Of a stretch of DNA of 64,000 bases, positions 10,101-17,277 are shown in pieces (the stretch's first letter is position 1; the number at the start of each line of letters is the position of its first letter). The notes under the pieces are model-generated. The model was not told where the DNA came from. It worked only from the letters and a program-made list of their open reading frames with translations, and made no database searches. The stretch spans positions 58,314 to 122,313 of IMG/VR virus record IMGVR_UViG_3300035126_000842; one strand, written 5' to 3'. Position numbers and translations under genes: made by a program. Source of the DNA: a virus.

Positions 10101-11914
10101 ACATGTTCAAATATAGATAATCTTTGCGCGTCTTTTGATAATTTAACATTACCTGTTTGACTAGCAGCATTCATTGTTTTGTTAGCAGCACTTTGTTGAG
10201 CAGCATTTACAGCATTAGGATTAAGTATGTCTGCATAACCTCTACCTAAATCTAAAAAGTTTTTATCAAGAAAATTAGCAGATTCTTCAAATCCTAATTT
10301 TAGTTTTTCTTTTTCCTCTTGATATGCTTTAAATTTTTCAGGATCGTAAATTCTTTGACCTGCTGTTAATCCTAAGTTTGCTAGCTTACCCATTCCCCCC
10401 ATTAAACCGCCCGTTAAGAAACCACTAAAGAAAGTTTCTAAACCTTGTGCTGTAAATTGTTCTCCTAACCCTAGTGCGACAGATTCTTTAAGCAGCATGT
10501 GCTGGTCTATCATAGGATTTTCAAATAGCTTGGTGTAATAATTTATAACACCGGCACTGGTAGCTTCCTGTAAATTTTCTTGAATTGCTTCTGCAAAGTT
10601 GTACCTGGTATAATTAAGAAATGATTTTCCTATTTCAGTAGGTCTAAGACCTGCTGATACTTTTTGCAAAGGAGTACTAAGATATTTATAACCTTGTCCT
10701 TTTATTTTAGAAATACTACCAAACTGATTAACTTCATCTAATGCACTTAATAAACCTGTACCTTTAGGTAATTGTTTTATGATATTATCTAATCCTACTT
10801 TATTAGAAAAGAAAATAAGAGGTAGATTTATCATCGTAGTAGCAAAAGCTGCATTTTCAGCAGCTGCTCTAATACCTGCAATTTTTTCTTCTGTAGGGTA
10901 TTGTCCTGTAGCATCATACTCTTTTCTTATTCCGTCTTCAACCATTTGATTGATAACAAGACCTCCTTCCATTTGAGCTTCATTAAGAACTCTAGCAGCT
11001 GCTCTTACATCCGCGTAAAAAGCACCAAAAGAAGTAGCTGTTTTACCAAGAGCATTTAATCCTTTAAAAGTTTCAGGATAATTTTTTAGTAAAGTTGCAG
11101 TATTTGAAAGAGGGTTAAAAAAATTAGCTACCGGACCATCTAAAGCTTTACCTATTTTACTAAAATCATATATGCTTTTAACTTCATCAGCATTTCTTGC
11201 TAATTTAAAAATAGTCTCGTTTGCATTAAATACTTTGTTTATATTTCTAACAAACTTACCAACATTAAGAGCTGTACCTGTAGCTAATAAACCAGCGCCA
11301 GGAGCAAGACCTATTCCTGAACTACTTAATAATCCAGCAGTTGCTGCAATAACAGCTTCTTCTATAATAGCACTACCTGCAATACCAAGAGTAATACCTG
11401 TATTAAGTAAAAAGTTATTAGTAAATGCACCAAACCCACCACTAGTGTCATATCCTAATTTCATCATTCTGGATATAGAACCAGCTGATTCTTCGTCATA
11501 GTTTAAAGGATCAAATAAATCTAAAGTAGAAATGAAAGGTTTATTAGAAGCAAACGATTCCATTGCTATATGACCCATTGCTTTAGCAGATCTCCCTAAA
11601 TTTGACATCCAAGAACTATTCTCATTATATAGTCTATCGTTATCTCTCCAAGGTGAATAACCTAATCTGCTAAAATTAGGGTGCATATAGTACCTTTCAA
11701 ATGTAAGATTCATTTGAGAATCACCATATACTGAAGGAACACCTCCTGATGTAGAAACCAAAGACGGTGTAGTCTTAATGTTTTCTTTTAACATCTGAGC
11801 TGCAACATCTCCATTAAAAGTAGTATTCTGTGGAGCGCCCGTTACATTACCAAATTGATAAGCGCTATATATAGCAGAATCTATATCTTTTTGTAAATCG
11901 CTAAAATTATCCAT
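4109..11914 (-). CDS. 2601-aa giant protein with PD-(D/E)XK nuclease and P-loop motifs
   Basis: The N-terminal region has a long small/hydrophobic Ala-Gly stretch near residues 165-220 that could associate with membrane. Around residues 1200-1235 the pattern GTPDIL followed by LLIDLKTS matches the core of a PD-(D/E)XK nuclease. Residues about 1300-2100 are extremely Lys/Glu/Gln-rich and probably coiled coil. At about 2215-2250 a Walker A (YGTPGIGKT) is followed by a Walker B-like LIDVDDLLL, suggesting a C-terminal P-loop NTPase. The start codon overlaps the stop of the upstream 961-aa gene (TAATG), implying translational coupling. Very long multidomain proteins at this place are typical of crAss-like phages, where several are packaged in the virion. 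Nuclease plus ATPase on one injected chain suggests handling of host or phage DNA early in infection, but that role is inferred. Confidence 0.88.
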   Translation of the reverse strand: MDNFSDLQKDIDSAIYSAYQFGNVTGAPQNTTFNGDVAAQMLKENIKTTPSLVSTSGGVPSVYGDSQMNLTFERYYMHPNFSRLGYSPWRDNDRLYNENSSWMSNLGRSAKAMGHIAMESFASNKPFISTLDLFDPLNYDEESAGSISRMMKLGYDTSGGFGAFTNNFLLNTGITLGIAGSAIIEEAVIAATAGLLSSSGIGLAPGAGLLATGTALNVGKFVRNINKVFNANETIFKLARNADEVKSIYDFSKIGKALDGPVANFFNPLSNTATLLKNYPETFKGLNALGKTATSFGAFYADVRAAARVLNEAQMEGGLVINQMVEDGIRKEYDATGQYPTEEKIAGIRAAAENAAFATTMINLPLIFFSNKVGLDNIIKQLPKGTGLLSALDEVNQFGSISKIKGQGYKYLSTPLQKVSAGLRPTEIGKSFLNYTRYNFAEAIQENLQEATSAGVINYYTKLFENPMIDQHMLLKESVALGLGEQFTAQGLETFFSGFLTGGLMGGMGKLANLGLTAGQRIYDPEKFKAYQEEKEKLKLGFEESANFLDKNFLDLGRGYADILNPNAVNAAQQSAANKTMNAASQTGNVKLSKDAQRLSIFEHVSNAIKGGFYNNLVDDYRSQLELDDKSLAEAFGKDITEVPQLRSDIAKAISGAESIKKLHDKYNFVNPVSLKGVDKKDPMYAKLLAKKNAIETVRKMLIMAEDTIMDGTARKSKMLESMMTMLPEFGEIDSDDVLVLVDSFRLNGYKIDQLIQEIELAKSTQSSPTTTPEDREKAKVKENYLKQKIAALQELAKKFDSFRTKIKSNTEFTDEERQNLLNDYKLYIDLLNKNPERKSSVVKTENINESLNYILDYISLESENELLTSIISVLQDPQGFATTVNDTTDYLEKILNDASFVANMVNRGVSLLEHNALYNFMFSTYGVFINEYEDGSVDFIKPSADVTDSVIPVDRLSDEYDELLNAFYDKKVALSKVDKETEKLKEKKKKAAEQLSKDKKDFERIKDKIRKSNSGLSDEAVEALAKSIFNSPLRFSFVSAIDKFDKLAQNIENAASTPTTKEEIEEALELLNNAKFKIVKDPDTKRSYYVQVDEEGNPIDGTLEWIRVTSLYRTKEFATEKFSHRGNIIDGLLRTLIGDKTISKEKFKEAYSQLQKENPEAFEFTDANLDTLRSVLENFISNIEAQGYTLRADIPTLWGKIDGQFVAGTPDILAINDKGEALLIDLKTSSSDRRKAYAMEAALKKIAGDKYDLVKEKIIENQNKIVSKDKNLRDDPEVGEIITNFLSIEENGIKPYFDVKSIFFYRDSDENQLNSYADLLEQRTGIKVTGLFILPLTIQDSNKTKAYTKIEASVDSSSGTKRLALKVGRKQPPIPKAEEEIKSEEGLAEEEKKKEEVSEEEVKKPVDASLLSLEERIELINNTIGILEKRKERGEQSITNVENTLEYLNELLDETSELGFEEVKKILNTIKTLEEAISSNSARKSKRGQNITLSIEEYKKQFRTEKQLFNDIANRIKYLKEDLEQLKKIDKDLSDQINYYRNMIANKNFETLSFEEIEEKIETINKKKSVLEKIIASLVKAIKQSVFYLKEYVRITTKAINDLEIFKKNTNFKRLNTEELRKLIDAEDSSATTEYDKLRKQADELEKAIENNLDSIEIVEGAKQKEKERLDDLYNVVQKYNNQIRYLNNLLAVLYPDLYKIKLEKAAPSKPTREQRAPETKKAPTPTAKPSAQKTEARLEDAKKEKEETQKRTAKPKKEKPAPVSDIEAKRKKFGLQNVKGLFEPAQGAAYFRVILKGDNFDILAFFEKGQWSIFPKQSNGEFQASDPKTGNALVLSPEKRKEVVEKYAPKELIDLLEAADKVKGLDQQDKFMEGDIKNYLDLYKKENLEYKLDQAKQSLQIYESPNYPNKDAQERIVKDQKETIAKLERELAALKETPTGTNVDAKIDDIEKTRQEELKENQRQYDVSKRTNLKGIETFKQKLIDNPNGLEALDGTYQFNIDDRQKSLDKLEKELPINIDRINAISDAKYVDAVNKGEMTKEQAMQALEKVGRKDSDAYKQLAALKEPVATETATQTNTSSIGNVSSIKLDTTYPIYKDNKQVGSVTVTSVNGIPVFVFNNTKGSVSKPSEITTLSNNFFNANPGLFEYWYNTLLNEDNRQAVSLYKTATSPEQKEMFVARFGISKSVFDKNKNLLDNIIKPTEDFLEFFVGKLIYGTPGIGKTRLVQEYNSRPESERKYTLIDVDDLLLNRLAEINKTKNFAGDLEFTNENIFAIINAFNKKVGYENLDSLVYNPVLNQINQGKNEKNTNKIYVTGSKRFIKDADIAVLSEQRSDILRNRILTGETDVAKYIAAENEFDKKVIVLTEGQTFSDVLLKGADVVEAEAAFYRLKMNLFNRIIFDESLLTNLITELSGVNVSSLNSNEIIELFSKILTKESPFYSEFSSLRDNLDTKATELFNYFESFYNSERTTVSDKNQFLRKVINTLANVSLGTVSITDLNNPLTNFIVLEKIVGDNLNYFVFSAIGAEPQLKSQSISSFVDSVSKNKNKILSFKQESAGEGEKIDTPSGSGKDMDNLPEVDAKAIFNKPCTPNNPKS

Positions 11915-14799
11915 TATTTAATTCTTAGTAAATTATACAATTCTGTTTTTGAAACAAAGTCTGTTTGTAAATTTTGATTCTCGTTTGCTACTTTATTATT
12001 TTTAGTAGCTATTCCTGTAGAAATACTTTTAACACCCTGTAATATATATTCTTCAGGATCACTACTTCCTATTGGTATGTAACTGTTACCTTTAAAAACT
12101 CCATTAAAGTTTAGATAACTATAGATCTGACCATCTTCTGCTCTAAAAAGATTTAATTCATAGCTATCTCCCGAAATAGGATCTTCAACAGTTTGAGTTA
12201 TTTTTCCCCCTCCTTTGAGTACAGTATTTGCTGCATTAAAATTAGAAGTAGCATTTACAAAACTACTCCTATCTGAATTTTTATCTACTTCTACAATAAT
12301 TTGAGAAACTTCTTTTACGTTTTTACCTGTCGTTTTTGCTATTGCTTCTGCTGTAGTAGGAGCAATATTTATTTTATAAAGTACTTTAGAATCATCATAT
12401 TCTTTTTTGTATGTAAGATTTTCGCTTCTTTCAATACTATTGATTTGCAGTACATTACTTTTTTGAGGATTTGAAAAACCTGCTTTTAATTGAGCTATAA
12501 CATCGGCACCAACTTCAAGTTCTTCATATTTATTTCCATCGGGATAATAAAACTTTATTTTACTTCCGGGTTCATTAGTAGCTACATTATATAAACTTTC
12601 GAGCATAGAAAGAGTAGTTTTTTTCTCAGGTGTCGTATCCGTACTACTAACTGTTGTAGGAATACCTATAGCAGGGTAAGATATTACAGGATTGCCTAAT
12701 TGATCTAATTTCAAATCAGCACCTATTATTTTAGGTTTAGTCGTTGAAGAATTATATGCTTTTGATTTAGCTCTAGTTAAAATATCTTGTAGTTCTAATA
12801 AAGTACCTAACTTTTTATTGAACATTTTTGTAGAACTAATTTTTTCAAAAAGAGGTGTTAATACTAAACCTAACGGATTTGTCATTTCTGCACTACTAGA
12901 AGTAGAGGGTGTTTCTTTTATTATTAACTCCTTTAAAGCATCTTCATTAATACCTTTGCTTCCGTCTTCTGATGAAAATAATTTTTTTATTTCTGCTTGA
13001 CTAAAGATATTACTGGACGCTATAGTTTGCATTAATTCAGTAAATTCTGGATTCGTCATCAATCTTGCATAAACTAAAATTCTATTATTATTAAAAGCAC
13101 TTATTGCTTCTTTAGAAGCAGTTTCATTTAAATCTATTGAAGTTTTTAATGCTGTTAATTGTCCTTGAATATTAGGAACTGTTGTAGAAGCTGTTTTAGC
13201 CATAGCATCACTTACACTTCTGTACAACATAGTTAATGTAGAAACTTTACCTTTAGGTCCATCTTGCAATGTTTTAGGATCTAAATTTTGTAACTCTTCC
13301 ATGTTATATACAGCACCATCTTGTTTTTTAAACAACTTAGCCCTATCTGCAGGACTTAAATTTTGATATAGTGTTATAAGATATTCTTTTTGTCCTTTTT
13401 GAGCTTGAGTAGCATAAGCGAGCGCTTGATCTCTATTATGTTTTTCTATTTCATCTATAGGTCTTGTAGCACTTTCACCTTGATTCATAAGTTGTACTCC
13501 TCCTTCAGGAGTAACACCAGGTATATTTGCAGCATTTTCAAGGTTAAATTTAAACTGCTCTTTAGCCATATCCATGCGAGCTCTAAGTATGATATTATCT
13601 TTATCATTTTGATCTCTCATTTTTTCTATAGCAACATCATAATTAAACTTTTGCTCATTTACTGCAAAAGGGTTAGCGTCTATATCAACTTCTTTTTTAA
13701 GTGCACTATAAGATTTAGCAAAAGACCTTATTTGATTGCTTAATAAAAGTGAAGATACTTGGTTATCAATTTGAGCAGCGTTTGCATTTTCTTTAAATGA
13801 TTCAAATTCTTGTTGTCTTTCTAAAATACTTTCTTTATTAGATTCAAGCATTTCAATTATTTGACTAAATTGTTCAATTCGTTGCATTGTTCTACTGCCT
13901 TTTGGTACTTTACCACCAGACGCATCAACAAGTTGTTTAGCTTGAAACTGTATTTTTTCTATAGAAGTATTAATGTTTTTTAAATCTTCAGCGGTTGATT
14001 TATCTATACTTGTTAAAATTTCTTCATTATATTTTATATCAGCTTCTGCTCTAGGTAGTCCTGAACTTCTTATAAATCTTTCTCTTTGAACAGAAGCTTT
14101 ATTTCTCATGTACTCTTGCACTTGAGGATCTGAAGCAATAGCATTATGTAAAATACTATTAAGATGTGCTTGTACTTCATCTCCCATTTTAGTTTTTACA
14201 ATCCATTGTCCTTGAACTTCAGTAACTTTAGCACTAGGTTCTATTTCTTTTATAAGATCAGTAAGTCTTTTAGGTATTTTAGGATCATATACGTATCTTA
14301 TAGGATTAGCTTTAAGCGCTTCTTCAGGAGTCATGTTCTTAAAATTTTCTAACCAATAATTTATAGCTTCTTCACTCTCTGGGTTGTAACCATCATTACA
14401 TTTTTTAGGATCAGCACACTCTCTTGCGTCATATCCTTTTTGTAATTCTGCAGCTGCAATTTTAGTTGCAGCTACATCTTTTAAAAAAAGTTGGTTATTA
14501 ATAAGCGGGTCAAATATTCTTTCTGCTACTGAAACATTTTGAGGTTTGCTAAGATCTACAGTAGAAATCTGCTTTATTGCTTTATCAGCAGCTTTCATAA
14601 AAGCTTTTCTAGTTTCTTTAGTATCATCTCTAGAAAGCTTTGCGTTTAATAAACTATCTTGTATGCTTTTTATTTTAGCATAATTAGCATCGTACTGTGA
14701 TTGTTTAATTTTAAGAGTCTGTTGAATTAACCCTAAATCTGGTATATCGTTCTGAAACTGAGGTATATAATCAGTTACGCCAGGAATAAAAGTAGCCAT
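11914..14799 (-). CDS. 961-aa conserved crAss-like internal virion (cargo) protein candidate
   Basis: A hydrophilic 961-residue protein starting MATFIPGVTDYIPQFQND. It is rich in Gln, Asn, Lys and Glu, with long predicted helices over residues 250-420 and no enzyme motif I can name. A small cysteine pair sits in ARECADPKKCND near residue 125. It lies between a gene family with virion-like signatures and the 2601-aa gene, whose ATG overlaps its stop by one base. Genes at this position in crAss-like phages encode proteins packaged in the capsid, so I call it a cargo candidate from context. A perfect RNA hairpin (with one G-U pair) ends at the base before the ATG and may limit translation initiation. 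Confidence 0.85.
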   Translation of the reverse strand: MATFIPGVTDYIPQFQNDIPDLGLIQQTLKIKQSQYDANYAKIKSIQDSLLNAKLSRDDTKETRKAFMKAADKAIKQISTVDLSKPQNVSVAERIFDPLINNQLFLKDVAATKIAAAELQKGYDARECADPKKCNDGYNPESEEAINYWLENFKNMTPEEALKANPIRYVYDPKIPKRLTDLIKEIEPSAKVTEVQGQWIVKTKMGDEVQAHLNSILHNAIASDPQVQEYMRNKASVQRERFIRSSGLPRAEADIKYNEEILTSIDKSTAEDLKNINTSIEKIQFQAKQLVDASGGKVPKGSRTMQRIEQFSQIIEMLESNKESILERQQEFESFKENANAAQIDNQVSSLLLSNQIRSFAKSYSALKKEVDIDANPFAVNEQKFNYDVAIEKMRDQNDKDNIILRARMDMAKEQFKFNLENAANIPGVTPEGGVQLMNQGESATRPIDEIEKHNRDQALAYATQAQKGQKEYLITLYQNLSPADRAKLFKKQDGAVYNMEELQNLDPKTLQDGPKGKVSTLTMLYRSVSDAMAKTASTTVPNIQGQLTALKTSIDLNETASKEAISAFNNNRILVYARLMTNPEFTELMQTIASSNIFSQAEIKKLFSSEDGSKGINEDALKELIIKETPSTSSSAEMTNPLGLVLTPLFEKISSTKMFNKKLGTLLELQDILTRAKSKAYNSSTTKPKIIGADLKLDQLGNPVISYPAIGIPTTVSSTDTTPEKKTTLSMLESLYNVATNEPGSKIKFYYPDGNKYEELEVGADVIAQLKAGFSNPQKSNVLQINSIERSENLTYKKEYDDSKVLYKINIAPTTAEAIAKTTGKNVKEVSQIIVEVDKNSDRSSFVNATSNFNAANTVLKGGGKITQTVEDPISGDSYELNLFRAEDGQIYSYLNFNGVFKGNSYIPIGSSDPEEYILQGVKSISTGIATKNNKVANENQNLQTDFVSKTELYNLLRIK

Positions 14800-14824
14800 A
14801 TTAGTATGAATATTTCACACTAAT
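14800..14824 (-). promoter_or_regulatory. RNA hairpin abutting the start codon of the 961-aa gene
   Basis: On the minus strand a 10-bp stem (14815-14824 with 14800-14809) with a 5-nt loop ends directly before the ATG at 14799-14797. One pair is G-U in the minus-strand RNA and would be an A-C mismatch in the plus-strand transcript, which fits selection at the minus-strand RNA level. It would occupy the whole ribosome-binding zone. A translational brake or an RNA processing site are both possible; neither can be decided from sequence. Confidence 0.5.
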
Positions 14825-14869
14825 ATAGCTATTTTAACATTACAAGTTTAATAAATTTTTAAAATTTAT

Positions 14870-17260
14870 CTATTGTCTACTACCAGGTAAACCTGCTTGT
14901 TGTCTCCAACCAGCACCTCCTCGTCTAGGTACATAACCAAGTTGATTACGACTTGCTATACGTGATTCAATATCACGTATGCTTAATTCTTTTTCATACC
15001 TCTCTAATTCATCAGGACTCATGTTTGCAGTGTTTTTTCTTGTAAAACCTGTTTCTGTTGAAGCTTCTTCATTACCAGGTTGTCCTGTAAACCGAATATT
15101 ATTTGCTCTAGTACTAAACATAAAACTTGGATCTTGAGCGTTTAACAAGTTTACATTACCCTGATTAGTATAAGCTTGAGAAAGTTTATTAGTAAATACA
15201 TTTCTCTTTTGAGCTCTAGTATTAGCTTTTTGTTGTAGGTAAGTAGCTAAATCTACATCATATTGTCTATCAGCCATTTGACGCATTCTGTCATAGTTAC
15301 CTAACATTTGAGCATTAAACCCTTGTGTTTGATTTAAAGTACCTATGTTTCTTTGATTAACACCACTTATTATATTAGCGGTATCACCTGCTGCTAAACC
15401 TTGCATGTAAGATGCTGCAGATGAAGGGTTTCTACCAAATGCTTTTATAGCGTCTGTAGCTCTAGCAGCACCTTCTTGTCTATTAGCAATAGCGCGAGTA
15501 GGGTCTTCTAATACAGGATTAATAGTTCTAGGACCAGCAACTCTTTGATATGTAGGACCTACATCTGTATTATCAAATAAAGAAAAGGCAGAACCATATA
15601 AGTCTACCACATCTGATTTAAAGAAAGGTTGACTAGGATATTGAGAGTAATCGTAGGTTTGCTTTTCTTGCTCTTTTCCAGCAACTGTCGTTGGTACATA
15701 CTCACCTTTAGCATCACCACCACCTTCTCCTCCTGGAAATACTCTTTCTTTTTGTATATTTACACAATTCCCATTTATTTCCATGTGACCTGGAGGACAA
15801 TTAGAAGAAGCAGGAGTTGCATTTGGTGTAGGAGTAGATTGAGGGGCAGGTTGTGCTGTTTTAAGAACTTCTGTTTTTCTTATAGTAGGCATTTTACCGT
15901 ATTTATGTAAATCTTTAGCTGCGGCTTCCATTGCTACTGGATCATTTGCAATACCTGCTTCTTTAGCTAATCTATGAAAAGTACTAAATTTTCCTTGATT
16001 TTGTAGAATATCAGCTGGTGTAAAATTAGTTTTTTGGTCAGTAGGTACTTTATAACCAGGAGTATCTTTGTATGCATAATTAGAATCTTCAGCATAGGGA
16101 TTATAACCTTCTGAAAATTTATCTACAGGTCTTGCATCTACAGGTGGTTTAAAAGGTTTTCCTACTTGAGCTTTATGTAAATATCCACCAATTTTCTTTT
16201 TATTTAATGAATCTAAACCTGTTAATTTATTTATAGCATCAAAATAATATTGATTAGTATTTTGATTTGAACCTTGAAAGTTTAATACTGGTTTTTTATC
16301 AGGCATGTTTTGACCTGTATTATAATAAAAAGATTCAGTAAGAGGATTACCTCCTCTATCAATATTTTTCATATATACATATGAGGTATCATTAGGTAAA
16401 CCATTATTATATGTGTTTATAATTCTAGCACCTTGTTCAAAAAAAGCTCCGTCATTGTCTACCGTAGGAAAAGAATTGCGTAGTTCAGTGTTTGACCCGT
16501 GATGTATATAGCTATTATCTGCTATTGGTGATGTATATATAGGTTGTTCAGTACTAGTTTTTTTAGCAGTTTTTATTTGCTTTCCTGTTTGTGCTTTAGA
16601 AAGGTACCCACCATACCTGTACTGTTCTTCATTTATATCATCTTGGTCTGTTGCAAGCTGACTAGTATTTATACCCTTCTTCTCTAAGTAGGGAAAAGCA
16701 AATTTAGGTACATTACCACCCTTTAAATAAACTTCTTGAATAATAGCTAGTTTAGATAGTTTATCACGGTTATTATTAATCATTAATTCTGCTGTCTCTT
16801 TTTCAAGAGTGTCAGTATCCTTATCTAAAAGTTTAGCATTGTAATCGTTTAGCTGGTATCTTTTTGAAAGAGCAGCAGGTGTATAAGAACCTTTAGATTT
16901 ACCAAAGATTTTTAACAAATCTGGATTATTAATTCTCATTTTCTTTGTGTCTGAGAAAATAAAAGACTCAGGTAAATTTAAAGGTACACCCGGACCATCT
17001 GCGTGACGAGGACCTTGTATATTATAGAATTCATCAAGACCGTCTTTTTGGAAATCACCAACTACAGTTTCTCCACCTTCTGCTTCTACATTAGCTTCTT
17101 CTCTAGGTACCGAAGTAAGAGTTTTTCTTACAGGAGAAGAAGTCTTATCTGATAGCAAACTAGCAGTATAACCATTTTTATTTTTGGTACTCCACCCTTC
17201 TGATATGGGTCTACCATAACCAGCTTCAGGAAGTTTAGTAATTTTTACACGTCTCATCAT
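14870..17260 (-). CDS. 796-aa conserved crAss-like virion-associated protein with GGYL-KAQ linkers
   Basis: The N-terminal region (residues 50-115) contains EAEGGETVVGDFQKDG, then GPRHADGPGVPLNLPES and FIFSDTKKM, a recognisable conserved block of crAss-like and related Bacteroidota phage structural proteins. Two copies of a short linker follow: YGGYLSKAQTGK near residue 218 and IGGYLHKAQVGK near 358. The middle is Pro/Thr/Gln-rich with a CPPGHMEINGNC segment. The C-terminal 200 residues are Gln/Asn/Arg-rich helices ending RRGGAGWRQQAGLPGSRQ. The GG linkers also occur in the upstream 914- and 1897-aa proteins. An internal or cargo virion role is inferred from position and shared linkers; the exact function is unknown. 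Confidence 0.85.
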   Translation of the reverse strand: MMRRVKITKLPEAGYGRPISEGWSTKNKNGYTASLLSDKTSSPVRKTLTSVPREEANVEAEGGETVVGDFQKDGLDEFYNIQGPRHADGPGVPLNLPESFIFSDTKKMRINNPDLLKIFGKSKGSYTPAALSKRYQLNDYNAKLLDKDTDTLEKETAELMINNNRDKLSKLAIIQEVYLKGGNVPKFAFPYLEKKGINTSQLATDQDDINEEQYRYGGYLSKAQTGKQIKTAKKTSTEQPIYTSPIADNSYIHHGSNTELRNSFPTVDNDGAFFEQGARIINTYNNGLPNDTSYVYMKNIDRGGNPLTESFYYNTGQNMPDKKPVLNFQGSNQNTNQYYFDAINKLTGLDSLNKKKIGGYLHKAQVGKPFKPPVDARPVDKFSEGYNPYAEDSNYAYKDTPGYKVPTDQKTNFTPADILQNQGKFSTFHRLAKEAGIANDPVAMEAAAKDLHKYGKMPTIRKTEVLKTAQPAPQSTPTPNATPASSNCPPGHMEINGNCVNIQKERVFPGGEGGGDAKGEYVPTTVAGKEQEKQTYDYSQYPSQPFFKSDVVDLYGSAFSLFDNTDVGPTYQRVAGPRTINPVLEDPTRAIANRQEGAARATDAIKAFGRNPSSAASYMQGLAAGDTANIISGVNQRNIGTLNQTQGFNAQMLGNYDRMRQMADRQYDVDLATYLQQKANTRAQKRNVFTNKLSQAYTNQGNVNLLNAQDPSFMFSTRANNIRFTGQPGNEEASTETGFTRKNTANMSPDELERYEKELSIRDIESRIASRNQLGYVPRRGGAGWRQQAGLPGSRQ

Positions 17261-17277
17261 AATCTAAAAATACAAAA

